64,000 nucleotides of DNA from Pseudomonadota bacterium (GCA_018241445.1 JAFEDT010000001.1:62001-126000); one strand, 5' to 3'; counted from the stretch's first letter, positions 43,149-52,691 are shown. The notes: generated from the sequence alone by a model not told the origin. Made by a program: numbers and translations.

Positions 43149-45233
43149 TCACCAGATCCTCACCCGCTGCGCCGGGGCAATGTACAGCTTGTCGCCGGGT
43201 TGCACGCCGAAGGCGGAATACCACTCGTCGACGTTCGGTACCGAACCGTTGACCCGGAAGTTGTCGGGGCTGTGGACGTCCGACAACACCTGCTCGCGCA
43301 AGTAACCGTCGCGGAACTTGGTGCGCCACACCTGCGCCCAGGACATGAAGAACCGTTGATCCCCCGTCAGGCCGTCCAGCACCGGCGCCGGCTTGCCGTG
43401 CAGGCTCATGTGATAGGCCGCGAGCGCCATGTTGAGGCCGCCCAGGTCGCCGATGTTCTCGCCGAGATTGCTGGCGCCGTTGACCTTCAGTCCCGGCAGC
43501 GCCTCGAAGCCGGAGAACTCGGTGACCAGGCGCTTGGTGCGCGCGCTGAACTCCTTATCGTCCGCCGGCGTCCACCAGTCGTGCATCGCCCCGTTCGGGC
43601 CGAACTTGCGTCCCTGGTCGTCGAAACCGTGTCCGATCTCATGGCCTATCACCGCGCCGATGCCGCCGTAGTTGACGGCGTCGTCCGCGTTGGGGTCGAA
43701 GAACGGCGGCTGCAGTATGGCGGCCGGAAACTCGATGCTGTTGTTGGTGGGGATGTATTCGGCGTTGATGGTCTGCGGTGTCAGGCCCCACTCGGCGCGA
43801 TCGACCGGCTTGTCCAGGCGCGCGACCTGGTAGTCCCAGTCCCACTGCGCAGCGCGCCGGGCATTGCCGAGCGGGTCGTCGCGGCGCACCTCCAGGCTGC
43901 TGTAGTCCTTCCACTTGTCGGGATAGCCGACCTTGGGCGTGAAGGCCGCGAGCTTGGCCAGCGCGCGTTCGCGTGTCGGCGGGGTCATCCACGGCAGCGC
44001 CTGCAGCCGCGCCGCCAGCGCCGCGCGCAGGTTGGCCACCAGCTGCTGCACCCTGGCCTTGGATTCGGCGGGGAAATACCCGGCCACGTACAGCCGGCCC
44101 ACCGCCTCGCCCATCGCACCGTTAACCGCGTCGACACCGCGCTTCCAGCGCTCGCGCTGCTGCGGCTGCTCGCGCAGTGCCTGGCCGTAGAAAGCGAAGC
44201 GCGCCTCGTCGAAGCGCTTCGGCAGGTACGCGGCGTTGCTGTCCAGGTAGTGGAAAGTGAGGAAGTCGCGCAGCACCGGCAGCGGCGTCGCGCCAAACAG
44301 CGCCGCCAGGTCGCGCACCGCCGTCAGCTCGTTCAGCACGAAATCCTGCCGCTTGCCGAGCTGTTGCGCCGCGAAGAACGCCTCCCAGGGAAATCCCGGG
44401 GCATAACCGAGCACCTGGGCCCGCGTGCGCGGGTTGTAGACAGCCTGCAGGTCGCGGCGCTTCTCGATCGGCCACTGCACTTTCGATGCCGCGGTTTCGA
44501 AGTCCATCACCGCGCGCGCCCGCGCGGCAGCGTCCTGCACGCCGGCCAGTGACAGCATGTGCGCGACGTACTCCACGTACTTCGCGCGCAGGTTCGCAAG
44601 TTTCGGATCGTCCTTCAGGTAGTAGTCGCGGTCGGGCAGCCCGAGCGTCGATTCACTGACGAACACGCCGTAGCGGTCAGGATCCTTGAAATCCGCGACG
44701 ATCTGCGTATCGAACAGCGAAGCGTACCCCAGGGTGCCGAACAGCCGCGCAATGTCCGCGCGCGATGACGCCGCCGCAATGCGCTGCAGCCCAGGTTGGG
44801 CCGGCGCGAGCCCGCGCGCCTCGATGCCGTCCTGGTCCATGAAGGCGGCGTAGTAGTCGCCGATCTGCTGTTGCGCGGTGCCATGGGCGGCGCCGGCGCT
44901 GGCGGCCTGTTCAATGATGGAGTGCACCCGCTGCTTGGAGAGCTCGTCGAGCTTGTGGAATGCGCCGTAGCTGGCGCGGTCGGGCGGAATCTGGAAAGTG
45001 TCGATCCAGGTGCCGTTGGCGTAAGTGAAAAAGTCATCGCCCGGCCGCACGCGCAGGTTGCGCGCACCCAGGTCCAGGCCAATATCGCCGATCTGCGCCT
45101 TGCCGGCAGCGCCACCGGCGGCCAGCGGCGCGATGGCGGCGCCTTGCCCATCGGTGGCGGAACTCTGCGCTGCGAACGCGGTGCTACAGGCGGCGGCGGT
45201 CACGATCACGGCATTCCAGAGCAGGTGTTTCAT
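43149..45233 (-). CDS. M13 family (neprilysin-like) metallopeptidase, secreted
   Basis: 694 residues. Signal peptide at residues 1-21 (AACSTAFA). Zinc site VIGHEIGHGFDDQGR (near residue 528) and the downstream ENIGDLGG supply the His, His, Glu ligands; NAYYxP-type substrate region is INAEYIPTNNSIEFPAAILQPPFF. The C-terminal VRIW matches the usual family ending. Probably periplasmic, clearing peptides. A stand-alone gene with a 154-bp gap before the nitroreductase. Confidence 0.95.
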   Translation of the reverse strand: MKHLLWNAVIVTAAACSTAFAAQSSATDGQGAAIAPLAAGGAAGKAQIGDIGLDLGARNLRVRPGDDFFTYANGTWIDTFQIPPDRASYGAFHKLDELSKQRVHSIIEQAASAGAAHGTAQQQIGDYYAAFMDQDGIEARGLAPAQPGLQRIAAASSRADIARLFGTLGYASLFDTQIVADFKDPDRYGVFVSESTLGLPDRDYYLKDDPKLANLRAKYVEYVAHMLSLAGVQDAAARARAVMDFETAASKVQWPIEKRRDLQAVYNPRTRAQVLGYAPGFPWEAFFAAQQLGKRQDFVLNELTAVRDLAALFGATPLPVLRDFLTFHYLDSNAAYLPKRFDEARFAFYGQALREQPQQRERWKRGVDAVNGAMGEAVGRLYVAGYFPAESKARVQQLVANLRAALAARLQALPWMTPPTRERALAKLAAFTPKVGYPDKWKDYSSLEVRRDDPLGNARRAAQWDWDYQVARLDKPVDRAEWGLTPQTINAEYIPTNNSIEFPAAILQPPFFDPNADDAVNYGGIGAVIGHEIGHGFDDQGRKFGPNGAMHDWWTPADDKEFSARTKRLVTEFSGFEALPGLKVNGASNLGENIGDLGGLNMALAAYHMSLHGKPAPVLDGLTGDQRFFMSWAQVWRTKFRDGYLREQVLSDVHSPDNFRVNGSVPNVDEWYSAFGVQPGDKLYIAPAQRVRIW

Positions 45234-45387
45234 ATAAGGTGCCCGGATTGATTGCGGCAGGATGCCGGGCGCGCATCATATGCCCGCCCCGGTCGGCGCA
45301 GCGAAGCCGCGGAAAACGCTTCGTCGACGTCGGCGCTCGCCTGGTCGCGACCGCGGCCAGCAGCGGCGTGCGCCGCGGCTCGAGCGG

Positions 45388-45957
45388 TCAGTTCTCCCAG
45401 ACCCGCACCAACCCCCGCCAGTCGCGCGGCGGACCGGGCTGAGGCGCGCCCGGTGTCGCCTCGGTGCCCAGATACAGGAAGCCGACGATCGCCTCACTGT
45501 CTTCGAACCCCAGGGCGCGCTTCACCTCATTGTCGTAGGTTGCCGCGCCGGTCTTCCACACCCCCGCGAAACCCAGCGCGTCCGCCGCCAGCAGCAGGCC
45601 ATGCGCCGCGGCGCCGGCCGACAGCAGCTGTTCCACCTGCGGTATCTTGCGCTGCGCAGGATCGATCTTCGCCGCCACCACCACGATCAGCGGCGCACGA
45701 AACGCCTTGTGCCGTTCCCGCTGCAGCGCCTCCGGCGGCGTCCCGGGATGCGCACGCCGCAGGTATTGCGCCAGCAGTTCCCCGAAGCGCTCGCGCGCCG
45801 CCCCGCGGATGACCAGGAAGCGCCACGGACGCAGCGCGCCATGATCCGGCGCGCGCACGGCACTGGCGAACATCAGTTCCAGGGCGCCCGCGTCGGGACC
45901 CGGTTCAGTCAGCGAGCGGCCCGAGCGACGCTGCAGCAGTGCATCTATGGCTTGCAT
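45388..45957 (-). CDS. Nitroreductase family protein (YdjA-like)
   Basis: 189 residues from the ATG at 45957. FMN-binding N-terminal LLQRRSGRSLTEP, APDHGALRPWRFLVI and a central GAAAHGLLLAADALGFAGVWKTG match small YdjA-type NAD(P)H-dependent flavin reductases. The physiological substrate is unknown. GACAAT on the minus strand (45964-45969) ends 6 nt before the ATG, so the transcript may be leaderless. It is divergent from apt. Confidence 0.9.
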   Translation of the reverse strand: MQAIDALLQRRSGRSLTEPGPDAGALELMFASAVRAPDHGALRPWRFLVIRGAARERFGELLAQYLRRAHPGTPPEALQRERHKAFRAPLIVVVAAKIDPAQRKIPQVEQLLSAGAAAHGLLLAADALGFAGVWKTGAATYDNEVKRALGFEDSEAIVGFLYLGTEATPGAPQPGPPRDWRGLVRVWEN

Positions 45958-46038
45958 GCAGGTATTGTCGCAGACTTCGCTCATGCGAAGGTCGTGGCAC
46001 AGGTGATTGCTGAAGAGTTACGCGACCCCGTGGCGGGG

Positions 46039-46578
46039 ATGACGGACGCGCAGGCGCTGGCAGCCATCCGCGCCGCGGTACGCACGGTGCCTGACTACCC
46101 CAGGCCCGGCATCCTGTACCGCGACATAACCACGCTGCTGGCGGACCGGCGCGCCTTCCATGCAGCGGTGGAACTGCTGGCGCGCCCGTGGCTGACGCGT
46201 GGCATCAGCGCGGTCGCCGGCATCGAGGCACGCGGGTTCATCTGGGGTGGCGCCCTGGCCCAGCGGCTGGCCGCCGGCTTCGTGCCGATCCGCAAGAAGG
46301 GCAAGTTGCCGCGCGCCGCGCTGCGTATCCGCTACCAGCTGGAATACGGCACCGACGAGCTGGAAGTGCACGCCGACGCCGTCGACCCTGGAGCAAAAGT
46401 CCTGCTGGTGGATGACCTGTTGGCCACCGGCGGCACTTCGGCGGCCGCCATTGACCTCATGCAAAAGTTGCAGGCACAGGTCTGCGCCGCCTGCTTCGTC
46501 ATCGAGCTGACCGGGCTTGCGGGCGCGTCGCGACTGCGCGAACTGCGCGTGCCGGTGCAGACGCTGGTTTCATTCTGA
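46039..46578 (+). CDS. apt: Adenine phosphoribosyltransferase
   Basis: 179 residues. VPDYPRPGILYRDITTLL at the N-terminus, AGIEARGFIWGGALAQRL, and the PRPP-binding VLLVDDLLATGGTSAAA (near residue 117). It salvages adenine to AMP. The ATG at 46039 gives the family's usual length; upstream in-frame codons exist but are not conserved. It is divergent from the nitroreductase. Confidence 0.96.
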   Translation: MTDAQALAAIRAAVRTVPDYPRPGILYRDITTLLADRRAFHAAVELLARPWLTRGISAVAGIEARGFIWGGALAQRLAAGFVPIRKKGKLPRAALRIRYQLEYGTDELEVHADAVDPGAKVLLVDDLLATGGTSAAAIDLMQKLQAQVCAACFVIELTGLAGASRLRELRVPVQTLVSF

Positions 46579-46823
46579 AGGCGAGTCGCGCCTGGGCCGG
46601 TCACCCGGCGCGCACGGTGCAGGGGACCATCGGGTCGCATTCAACTGCGGTTCACATATAAATCCTTAATAATCAATGTGTTGGCGTGAACATTATATTG
46701 CGGTCATATCCGCACTTCAGGCAGGGAGGGCAGGGATAATGTGCGCGCTTCGCAATTCCCCGGGCATGAAGGCCGGGATGAAGCATCGCAGCGCTAACCC
46801 TTTCACTTTCGGAGAGTACATCG

Positions 46824-47018
46824 ATGTTCAAGTCCCTCCTGCCCGTCGTTGCCCTGGCCCTGATCGCCGGCCCGGTTTTCGCAGCTGATGCCCCGGCCGC
46901 CGCTCCGGCCGCCGCCGAGCAGCCCGCTGCTCCGGCCAAGCACGCCAAGAAGCATCACCATCATCACCATCACAAGGCTGCCAAGGCCGACTCCGCGGAC
47001 ACCGCTCCGGCCAAGTAA
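46824..47018 (+). CDS. Small secreted His-rich protein
   Basis: 64 residues. Signal peptide to about residue 21 (VALALIAGPVFA), then an Ala/Pro segment and a run of seven histidines flanked by lysines (AKKHHHHHHHKAAK). Likely a periplasmic metal-binding (Ni/Zn/Cu) peptide by composition; no family is recognised. GGAGAG lies 9 nt before the ATG and a strong terminator follows, so it is an independent, probably well expressed unit. An AT-rich 245-bp upstream gap (46579-46823) probably holds its promoter, but no hexamer pair is convincing. Confidence 0.85.
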   Translation: MFKSLLPVVALALIAGPVFAADAPAAAPAAAEQPAAPAKHAKKHHHHHHHKAAKADSADTAPAK

Positions 47019-47044
47019 GGTCCTGCACGGAGTGACCTGACTGC

Positions 47045-47078
47045 ACGAGGGCCCCATCCGCGAGGATGGGGCCCTCGT
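47045..47078 (+). terminator. Rho-independent-type terminator
   Basis: Perfect 15-bp stem (47045-47059 with 47064-47078) around a GCGA tetraloop, followed by a weak T-containing tract (CGTTATT). It closes the His-rich gene 26 bp after its stop. Confidence 0.8.
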
Positions 47079-47137
47079 CGTTATTGCCGCGGGCGAAGAC
47101 ACTTGCAGTGCGGCCCGATCGGGTTCAAATTCCCCTC

Positions 47138-47425
47138 GTGGACTCAGGACAACAGGTCGCCATACACAACGCGCTGCAGGCCGTACACCGCACCGTTGCG
47201 GGCATGACTTTCTCCAGTTGCGACCTGCAGGACGTGGATGAGGCAATCGACCGTGTGGAGGAACAACTCCACGCCCGCCACCCCAACCTGGCGCTGGTCT
47301 GCCAGTTCCTCAATTCCATCGCGCGCAGCCTGCGTGCCCAGCCCGAGGCGCGCGACACCTGCCTGATGATCGAGAGCGCCATCGGCAGGGCCGGGATGCC
47401 CAGCACCTGGCAGTCGGGAATCTGA
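47138..47425 (+). CDS. Hypothetical small protein
   Basis: 95 residues from the GTG at 47138; the frame extends upstream through the terminator but without conserved features. Soluble and probably helical (DLQDVDEAIDRVEEQLHARHP, VCQFLNSIARSLRAQPEARD), with three cysteines. No family is recognised. It ends 25 bp before the antiporter start and may share its transcript. Confidence 0.65.
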   Translation: MDSGQQVAIHNALQAVHRTVAGMTFSSCDLQDVDEAIDRVEEQLHARHPNLALVCQFLNSIARSLRAQPEARDTCLMIESAIGRAGMPSTWQSGI

Positions 47426-47450
47426 CCCGTATCTGATAACGTCAGCGGCG

Positions 47451-49439
47451 ATGTCCGTCACGCCGCTCTCCCAGAGCCTGATCCTGCTGGCAGCCAGCGT
47501 GCTGCTGCTGGTCGTGGTGCGGCGCCTGGCGTTGCCCACCAGCCTGGCGTACTTCCTGGTCGGACTGGCTCTCGGTCCACACGCGCTCGGCGCCGTGTCC
47601 GATTCCGGAACGACGCGCCTGCTGGCGGACCTCGGCGTCGCCTTCCTGCTGTTCACCCTCGGACTGGAATTCTCGCTGCCGCGCATGCTCGCCATGCGGC
47701 GCGAGGTGCTGGGCCTGGGTACAGCGCAGGTCGGGGCCACCGCCGCGGTGTTTGCAGCACTCGCCTGGTTCGCCGGCGTGCAGGGCCCGACGATCGTGGT
47801 GGTGGGCGGCGCCGCCGCCATGTCATCCACGGCAATCGTGCTGCAGCAGCTCACGCAACGCGCCGAGCTCAATCGCACCCACGGCCGGCTGGCGTTCGCA
47901 ATGCTGCTGTTCCAGGACCTCGCCTTCGTGCCGTTCCTGGCACTGGCGAGTGCGCTGGCGGCCGGCGCCCAGCACTACACCCTGCCCGAGACGGTGGCGG
48001 CGGCGCTCGGCGCCATCCTGGCGATCGCCGCGGTGCTGGCGGCCGGACACTGGCTGCTGCGGCCGCTGTTCCACGAGATCGCCCGCAGCCGCCTGCGCGA
48101 ACTGTTCACACTTACCGTGCTGCTGGTGGTGCTGTCCTCGGCCTGGGTGTCGCACCTGGCGGGCCTGTCGTTCGCGCTCGGCGCGTTTCTCGCCGGAATG
48201 ATGCTGGCGGAGACCGAGTATCGCCACCAGATCGAGTCGGCGATCCGGCCCTTCCGCGACATGCTGCTGGGCCTGTTCTTCGTCTCGGTCGGCATGCTGC
48301 TCGACGTGCACGTGCTCAGCCAGCCACGGCAGCTGGGGCTGGCGCTGCTGCTGACGCTGGCGCTGATCACCCTCAAGGCGGCGATCGCCGCCGGCGTCAC
48401 GCTGCCGTACGCCGGCTATTCCGCGTTCAAGGCGCTGCGTACCGGCCTGGTCATGTCCATCGGCGGGGAATTCGGCATCGCCCTGTGCACCATCCTGCTG
48501 CAGGCGGGCCTGCTGACCCAACAGCTGGGCGAGCCGCTGCTGGTGGCCATCGCGCTGTCCATGCTCGCCAGCCCCCTGCTCCTGGACAACAACAAGCGCA
48601 TCGCCCGGCTGCTGCTGCGCGAGCGCGGCCCGCTGCACACGGCGCTGCAGCGCGAGGACGCCGCCACCGATGCCATCGGGAAGCGCGAACACGTCATCCT
48701 GTGCGGTTTCGGCCGCGTGGGCCAGAACGTGGCGCGGGTGCTGGAGGCGCAGGGCTTCGAATACATCGCGCTCGACCTGGACCCGGCGCGTATCCGCGCC
48801 GCGCGCCAGGCGGGCGACCCGGTGATCTTCGGGGATTCCGCCGACGAGGAGATGCTCACGCGCGCCGGCCTGCCAACCGCCAGCGTGGTGGTGATCAGCT
48901 TTTCCGACCCGGCCACTTCCATCGGGATCCTGCGCTCCGTCCGCCGCCTGCGGCCGCAGGTCCCGGTGCTGGTACGCACCGCCGATGACGCGCGCATAGC
49001 GGAGCTGCGCGCGGCGGGCGCCACCGACGTGGTACCGGAGACCTTCGAGGCCAGCCTGATGCTGGTCTCGCACGTCCTGATGTTGCTGCGGGTGCCGGTC
49101 GGGCGGGTGCTGCGCACCATCGGTGATATCCGCAGCAACCGTTACGCGGTGTTGCGCGGCATCGTGCGCGCCGGCGACGGCGCCACCCCCGAGACGGCGG
49201 ACGGCGCGCGCGAGGATGTCAGGTCGGTGGTGGTACCTCCTGGCGCCTGGGCCGTGGGCCGCACCCTGGGCGAGGTGCGCAGCCGCGGGGTGGAAGCAAC
49301 CTTCGGCGGCATCCGCCGCCAGGGGATTCTCGGCCGCCAGCCCGGCGATGAGGCACGGCTGCGCGACGGCGATATCGTGGTTCTCTACGGCCCGCCGGAG
49401 GCGCTGGAACACGCCGAGTCGGTGCTGCTGGCGGGTTAG
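47451..49439 (+). CDS. KefB/CPA2-type cation:proton antiporter with RCK domain
   Basis: 662 residues. Twelve to thirteen membrane spans (residues 1-385) with the CPA2 motifs FLLFTLGLEFS, MSSTAIVLQQL and LLFQDLAFVPFLAL. A TrkA-N (RCK) nucleotide-binding domain follows (VILCGFGRVGQNVARVLE, near residue 414), then a TrkA-C domain (VVVPPGAWAVGRTLGEV ... DGDIVVLYGPPEALEHAE). Probably K+/H+ efflux gated by NAD(H) or glutathione-type ligands. TATCTGATAAC upstream may contain the promoter. Confidence 0.93.
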   Translation: MSVTPLSQSLILLAASVLLLVVVRRLALPTSLAYFLVGLALGPHALGAVSDSGTTRLLADLGVAFLLFTLGLEFSLPRMLAMRREVLGLGTAQVGATAAVFAALAWFAGVQGPTIVVVGGAAAMSSTAIVLQQLTQRAELNRTHGRLAFAMLLFQDLAFVPFLALASALAAGAQHYTLPETVAAALGAILAIAAVLAAGHWLLRPLFHEIARSRLRELFTLTVLLVVLSSAWVSHLAGLSFALGAFLAGMMLAETEYRHQIESAIRPFRDMLLGLFFVSVGMLLDVHVLSQPRQLGLALLLTLALITLKAAIAAGVTLPYAGYSAFKALRTGLVMSIGGEFGIALCTILLQAGLLTQQLGEPLLVAIALSMLASPLLLDNNKRIARLLLRERGPLHTALQREDAATDAIGKREHVILCGFGRVGQNVARVLEAQGFEYIALDLDPARIRAARQAGDPVIFGDSADEEMLTRAGLPTASVVVISFSDPATSIGILRSVRRLRPQVPVLVRTADDARIAELRAAGATDVVPETFEASLMLVSHVLMLLRVPVGRVLRTIGDIRSNRYAVLRGIVRAGDGATPETADGAREDVRSVVVPPGAWAVGRTLGEVRSRGVEATFGGIRRQGILGRQPGDEARLRDGDIVVLYGPPEALEHAESVLLAG

Positions 49440-49458
49440 CCACGGCTACAATGCGTCC

Positions 49459-52188
49459 ATGGATCGCAGCGACATCCACTTCCCCGCCCATCACGAACCC
49501 CTGCGCGACGACGTGCATGCGCTGGGCGTGCTGCTCGGGGAAATCCTGGACGAACAGGGCGGACACGAACTGTTCGACCTGGTGGAACAGGACCGCGTCA
49601 CCGCCATCCGTGCCCGCGGCGGTTCACAGCAGGCGCGTGCGCAGATGGCGGCCGGCCTGCGCGAGCGGCCCGCGGCGATGGCGCGCGAGGTGGCACTCGC
49701 GTTTGCCGCCTGGTTCCGCGCGGTCAACATCGCCGAGCGGGTGCATCGCATCCGGCGGCGCCGCATGTACTTCCTCAAGGACAGCCAGCGCCCGCAGCCC
49801 GGCGGGGTCGAGGACGCGATCCGCGCCCTGCACGCCCGGGGGCTGACACTGCAGCAGGCACTGGACCTGATCGGCAGCCTGTCCATCGAGCCGGTGTTTG
49901 CACCGCACTCCACCGAGGCCAGCCGCCGCACGCTGCTGCGCAAGCAGCAGCGGGTTGCGCAGCGCCTGATGGAACGGCTGGATCCCAGCATGACGCCGGA
50001 GGAGGCCCGCAACGTCTGGCACGAGATCCGCATGGAGCTGACCACCGCGTGGCAGACCGAGGAGCTGCCGCGCGCACGCCTGACCGTGGCCGACGAGCGC
50101 GAGCAGATCCTGTATTACCTGGTGGAGATCCTGTACCGCGCCGTGCCGGCCTTCTACGAAGAGATCGCCCAGGCGCTCGGGCGGGTATACGGGACGCCGG
50201 CCGAGGACATCACCGTGCCGTCGATCCTGCACTTCGGCTCCTGGGCCGGCGGGGACATGGACGGCAACCCGGACGTGCACGCCAAGACGCTGCGCGAAAC
50301 CCTGGCCCGCCAGCAGCAGGTCATCGTCAACAGCTATTTCGAGGAGTGCCAGGAGCTGGCGCAGCGCCTGTCGCAGAGCGCCAGCCGTGTCGGCGCCTCG
50401 GCGGCGCTGGTGCAGCAGATAGACCAGTACACTACCCTGCTGCCCGGGGCGCGGGCGATCACGCCGTCGCGGCACGACCGCATGCCCTACCGGGTATTCC
50501 TGGCGCAGGTGAGCGAGCGGCTGCGCGGCGTCTTCGAGGGCCGCGCCAGCGGCTATGAGAACGCGCAGCAGTTCCGCGACGACATCGCCCTGATCGCCGC
50601 CAGTCTCAAGGCCAACCGCGGCGCCAACGCCGGGCTGACCTATGTCGAGCGCCTGCTGCGGCGCATCGACACCTTCGGCTTTCACCTGGCGACGCTCGAC
50701 GTGCGCGAGCACGCCAGCGTTCTGCACTCGGTGATCGCGCAGGGCACGGACGACCCGCTGTGGCAGTCTCGCCCGGCGCACGAACGGCACGAACTGCTGA
50801 CCCAGGCCCTGCAGCACGACCGCGGCCCGGCGGTGGAACTGGACGCACTGGGCAAGCGCAACCTCGCGGTCTTCGACGCCATCCTGCGCGGGCGGCACCG
50901 CTACGGCCCGCAGTCGATAGGCTACTTCATCATCAGTGACGCGCGCGGCGCCGACGACGTGCTGGCGGCGCTGCTGGTCGCGCGCTGGGCTTCGGCCTAC
51001 GACCGGCACACCGGCCAGGTGGCGCTGGACATTGCTCCGCAGTTCGAGTCGGAACAGGCGCTGGCCGGCTGTGCGCAGATCATGCGGGAACTGCTGAACG
51101 ACCCGCTGTACCGCGCACACCTGGAGAGCCGCGGCCGGCGCCAGGGGGTGCTGATCGGATATTCCGACAGCAACAAGGAGGCAGGCCCGTGCGCCTCGCG
51201 CGTGCTCATCCACCGCGCACAGCATGAGCTGACGCAGGTGCTCGGTGGCGCCGGCGGGCGGCACGTGCTGTTCCACGCGCGCGGCGGCAGCCCGGCACGC
51301 GGCGGCGGCCGCATCGACGCGCTGGTGCGCGCCGCGCCGGCGGGCGCCGTCGACGGCGTACTGCGCATCCGCGAACAGGGCACCACCATCACCCAGGGCT
51401 ACGGGCTGCAGCCGATCGCCATGCGCACACTGGAGCGCGCCTTCAACGCGCTCAGCCTGGGCACGGCGGCGGTGCGCCACGGCGATCTGCCCCCCGACAG
51501 CGGTGCGCAACTGCAGGTCGCGGCGTTGCTGCAGGAGAGCAGCCGCGAAGCCTACCGCGGCCTGGTGTACGGGGAACCGCGCTTCTACGAGTTCTTCTGC
51601 GCCGTCACTCCCATCGACGTCATCGAGCGCATGCAGATCGGGTCGCGCCCGGTGCACCGCGCCGACAACGGCGGCGTCGACGCGCTGCTGCCGGCACCGT
51701 GGGTATTCGCCTGGACGCAGACCCGCTACATGCTGCCCGGCTGGTACGGCGCCGGCACCGCGCTGGCGGCGGCCGTGGCCCGCTTCGGCCTGGCGCGGCT
51801 GCAAGACACCTGTGCCGGCTGGTTCTTCCTGCGCAACCTGATCGATGACATCGAGACCAGCCTGGCGCGCGCCGACATGGACATCGCCGCGTACTACGAT
51901 GAGCTGAGTCCCGCGCCGCTGCGGCCGCTCGCGGCGCGCATCCGCGCCGAGTTCGCGCTGGCGCGGCAGCAGGTGCTGGCCATCAAGGGCAGCCGCGACC
52001 TGCTGGACTCCGATCCGACCCTGCAGCGCGCCATCGCGCTGCGCAACCCCTACGTGGATCCCATGAACCTGATGCAGGTGGACCTGTTGCGCCGCTGGCG
52101 CGAGCGCGGGCGCGAGGACCGTGAGCTGTTCGCCGCGCTGCTGGCAAGTGTCGGCGGCATCGCCCAGGGCCTGCAGAGCACCGGTTGA
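49459..52188 (+). CDS. ppc: Phosphoenolpyruvate carboxylase, divergent
   Basis: 909 residues. It carboxylates PEP to oxaloacetate. Family landmarks: WAGGDMDGNPDV, GFHLATLDVREHASV, IGYSDSNKEAG (metal Asp and Lys kept), FHARGGSPARGGG, WVFAWTQTRYMLPGWYG, LRNPYVDPMNLMQ. Several usually fixed positions differ: TAHPTE reads APHSTE, LRAIPW reads LLPAPW (E. coli Arg713 position), TEQGE reads REQGT and the C-terminal NTG reads STG (an allosteric Asn). Xanthomonadaceae-type enzymes look closer than E. coli. TACAAT ends 6 nt before the ATG, suggesting a leaderless mRNA. Confidence 0.92.
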   Translation: MDRSDIHFPAHHEPLRDDVHALGVLLGEILDEQGGHELFDLVEQDRVTAIRARGGSQQARAQMAAGLRERPAAMAREVALAFAAWFRAVNIAERVHRIRRRRMYFLKDSQRPQPGGVEDAIRALHARGLTLQQALDLIGSLSIEPVFAPHSTEASRRTLLRKQQRVAQRLMERLDPSMTPEEARNVWHEIRMELTTAWQTEELPRARLTVADEREQILYYLVEILYRAVPAFYEEIAQALGRVYGTPAEDITVPSILHFGSWAGGDMDGNPDVHAKTLRETLARQQQVIVNSYFEECQELAQRLSQSASRVGASAALVQQIDQYTTLLPGARAITPSRHDRMPYRVFLAQVSERLRGVFEGRASGYENAQQFRDDIALIAASLKANRGANAGLTYVERLLRRIDTFGFHLATLDVREHASVLHSVIAQGTDDPLWQSRPAHERHELLTQALQHDRGPAVELDALGKRNLAVFDAILRGRHRYGPQSIGYFIISDARGADDVLAALLVARWASAYDRHTGQVALDIAPQFESEQALAGCAQIMRELLNDPLYRAHLESRGRRQGVLIGYSDSNKEAGPCASRVLIHRAQHELTQVLGGAGGRHVLFHARGGSPARGGGRIDALVRAAPAGAVDGVLRIREQGTTITQGYGLQPIAMRTLERAFNALSLGTAAVRHGDLPPDSGAQLQVAALLQESSREAYRGLVYGEPRFYEFFCAVTPIDVIERMQIGSRPVHRADNGGVDALLPAPWVFAWTQTRYMLPGWYGAGTALAAAVARFGLARLQDTCAGWFFLRNLIDDIETSLARADMDIAAYYDELSPAPLRPLAARIRAEFALARQQVLAIKGSRDLLDSDPTLQRAIALRNPYVDPMNLMQVDLLRRWRERGREDRELFAALLASVGGIAQGLQSTG

Positions 52189-52190
52189 GC

Positions 52191-52691
52191 ATGACACAGA
52201 CAACCCTCACCATCCGTCCCGCCACCGGCGCCGACGTGCCGCAGATCCTCGCCTTCATCCGCGACCTGGCGCGCTACGAGCGGCTGGAACACGAAGTGCG
52301 CGCCACCGAGGCGCAACTGGAGGCGACCCTGTTCGGCCCGAAACGGTATGCGGAGGTGATCCTGGCATGCCTCGGCGAAGAGCCGGTCGGCTTCGCGCTG
52401 TTCTTCCACAACTATTCGACCTTCCTGGCGAGGCCCGGCATCTACCTGGAGGATCTGTTCGTACGCGAGGCGGCGCGCGGTCTCGGCGTGGGCGCCGCGC
52501 TGCTGGCGTGGCTGGCCCGTACCGCACTGGAACGCGGCTGCGGGCGCCTGGAGTGGTCGGTGCTGGACTGGAATACGCCTGCGATCGGTTTCTACCGCAG
52601 GCTGGGCGCGGTGGCGCAGGATGAGTGGACCACCTGGCGCGTGACCGGCGCGGCGCTGGAGGAACTAGCCGGGGGCAGGCGCCAGCCATGA
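52191..52691 (+). CDS. GNAT N-acetyltransferase
   Basis: 166 residues. GNAT fold with the acetyl-CoA motif VREAARGLGVGAALLAWLAR (near residue 92) and LEWSVLDWNTPAIGFYRRLGA, as in spermidine/diamine acetyltransferases. Starts 2 bp after the ppc stop (a TTG at 52185 overlapping the stop is possible), so it is co-transcribed with ppc. Substrate uncertain. Confidence 0.9.
   Translation: MTQTTLTIRPATGADVPQILAFIRDLARYERLEHEVRATEAQLEATLFGPKRYAEVILACLGEEPVGFALFFHNYSTFLARPGIYLEDLFVREAARGLGVGAALLAWLARTALERGCGRLEWSVLDWNTPAIGFYRRLGAVAQDEWTTWRVTGAALEELAGGRRQP

Noticed and set aside
47118..47140. A GGTTCAAAT-type tRNA T-arm-like string
   Set aside because: The flanking bases do not form the five-pair T stem, and no D-arm, anticodon arm or CCA end is seen.
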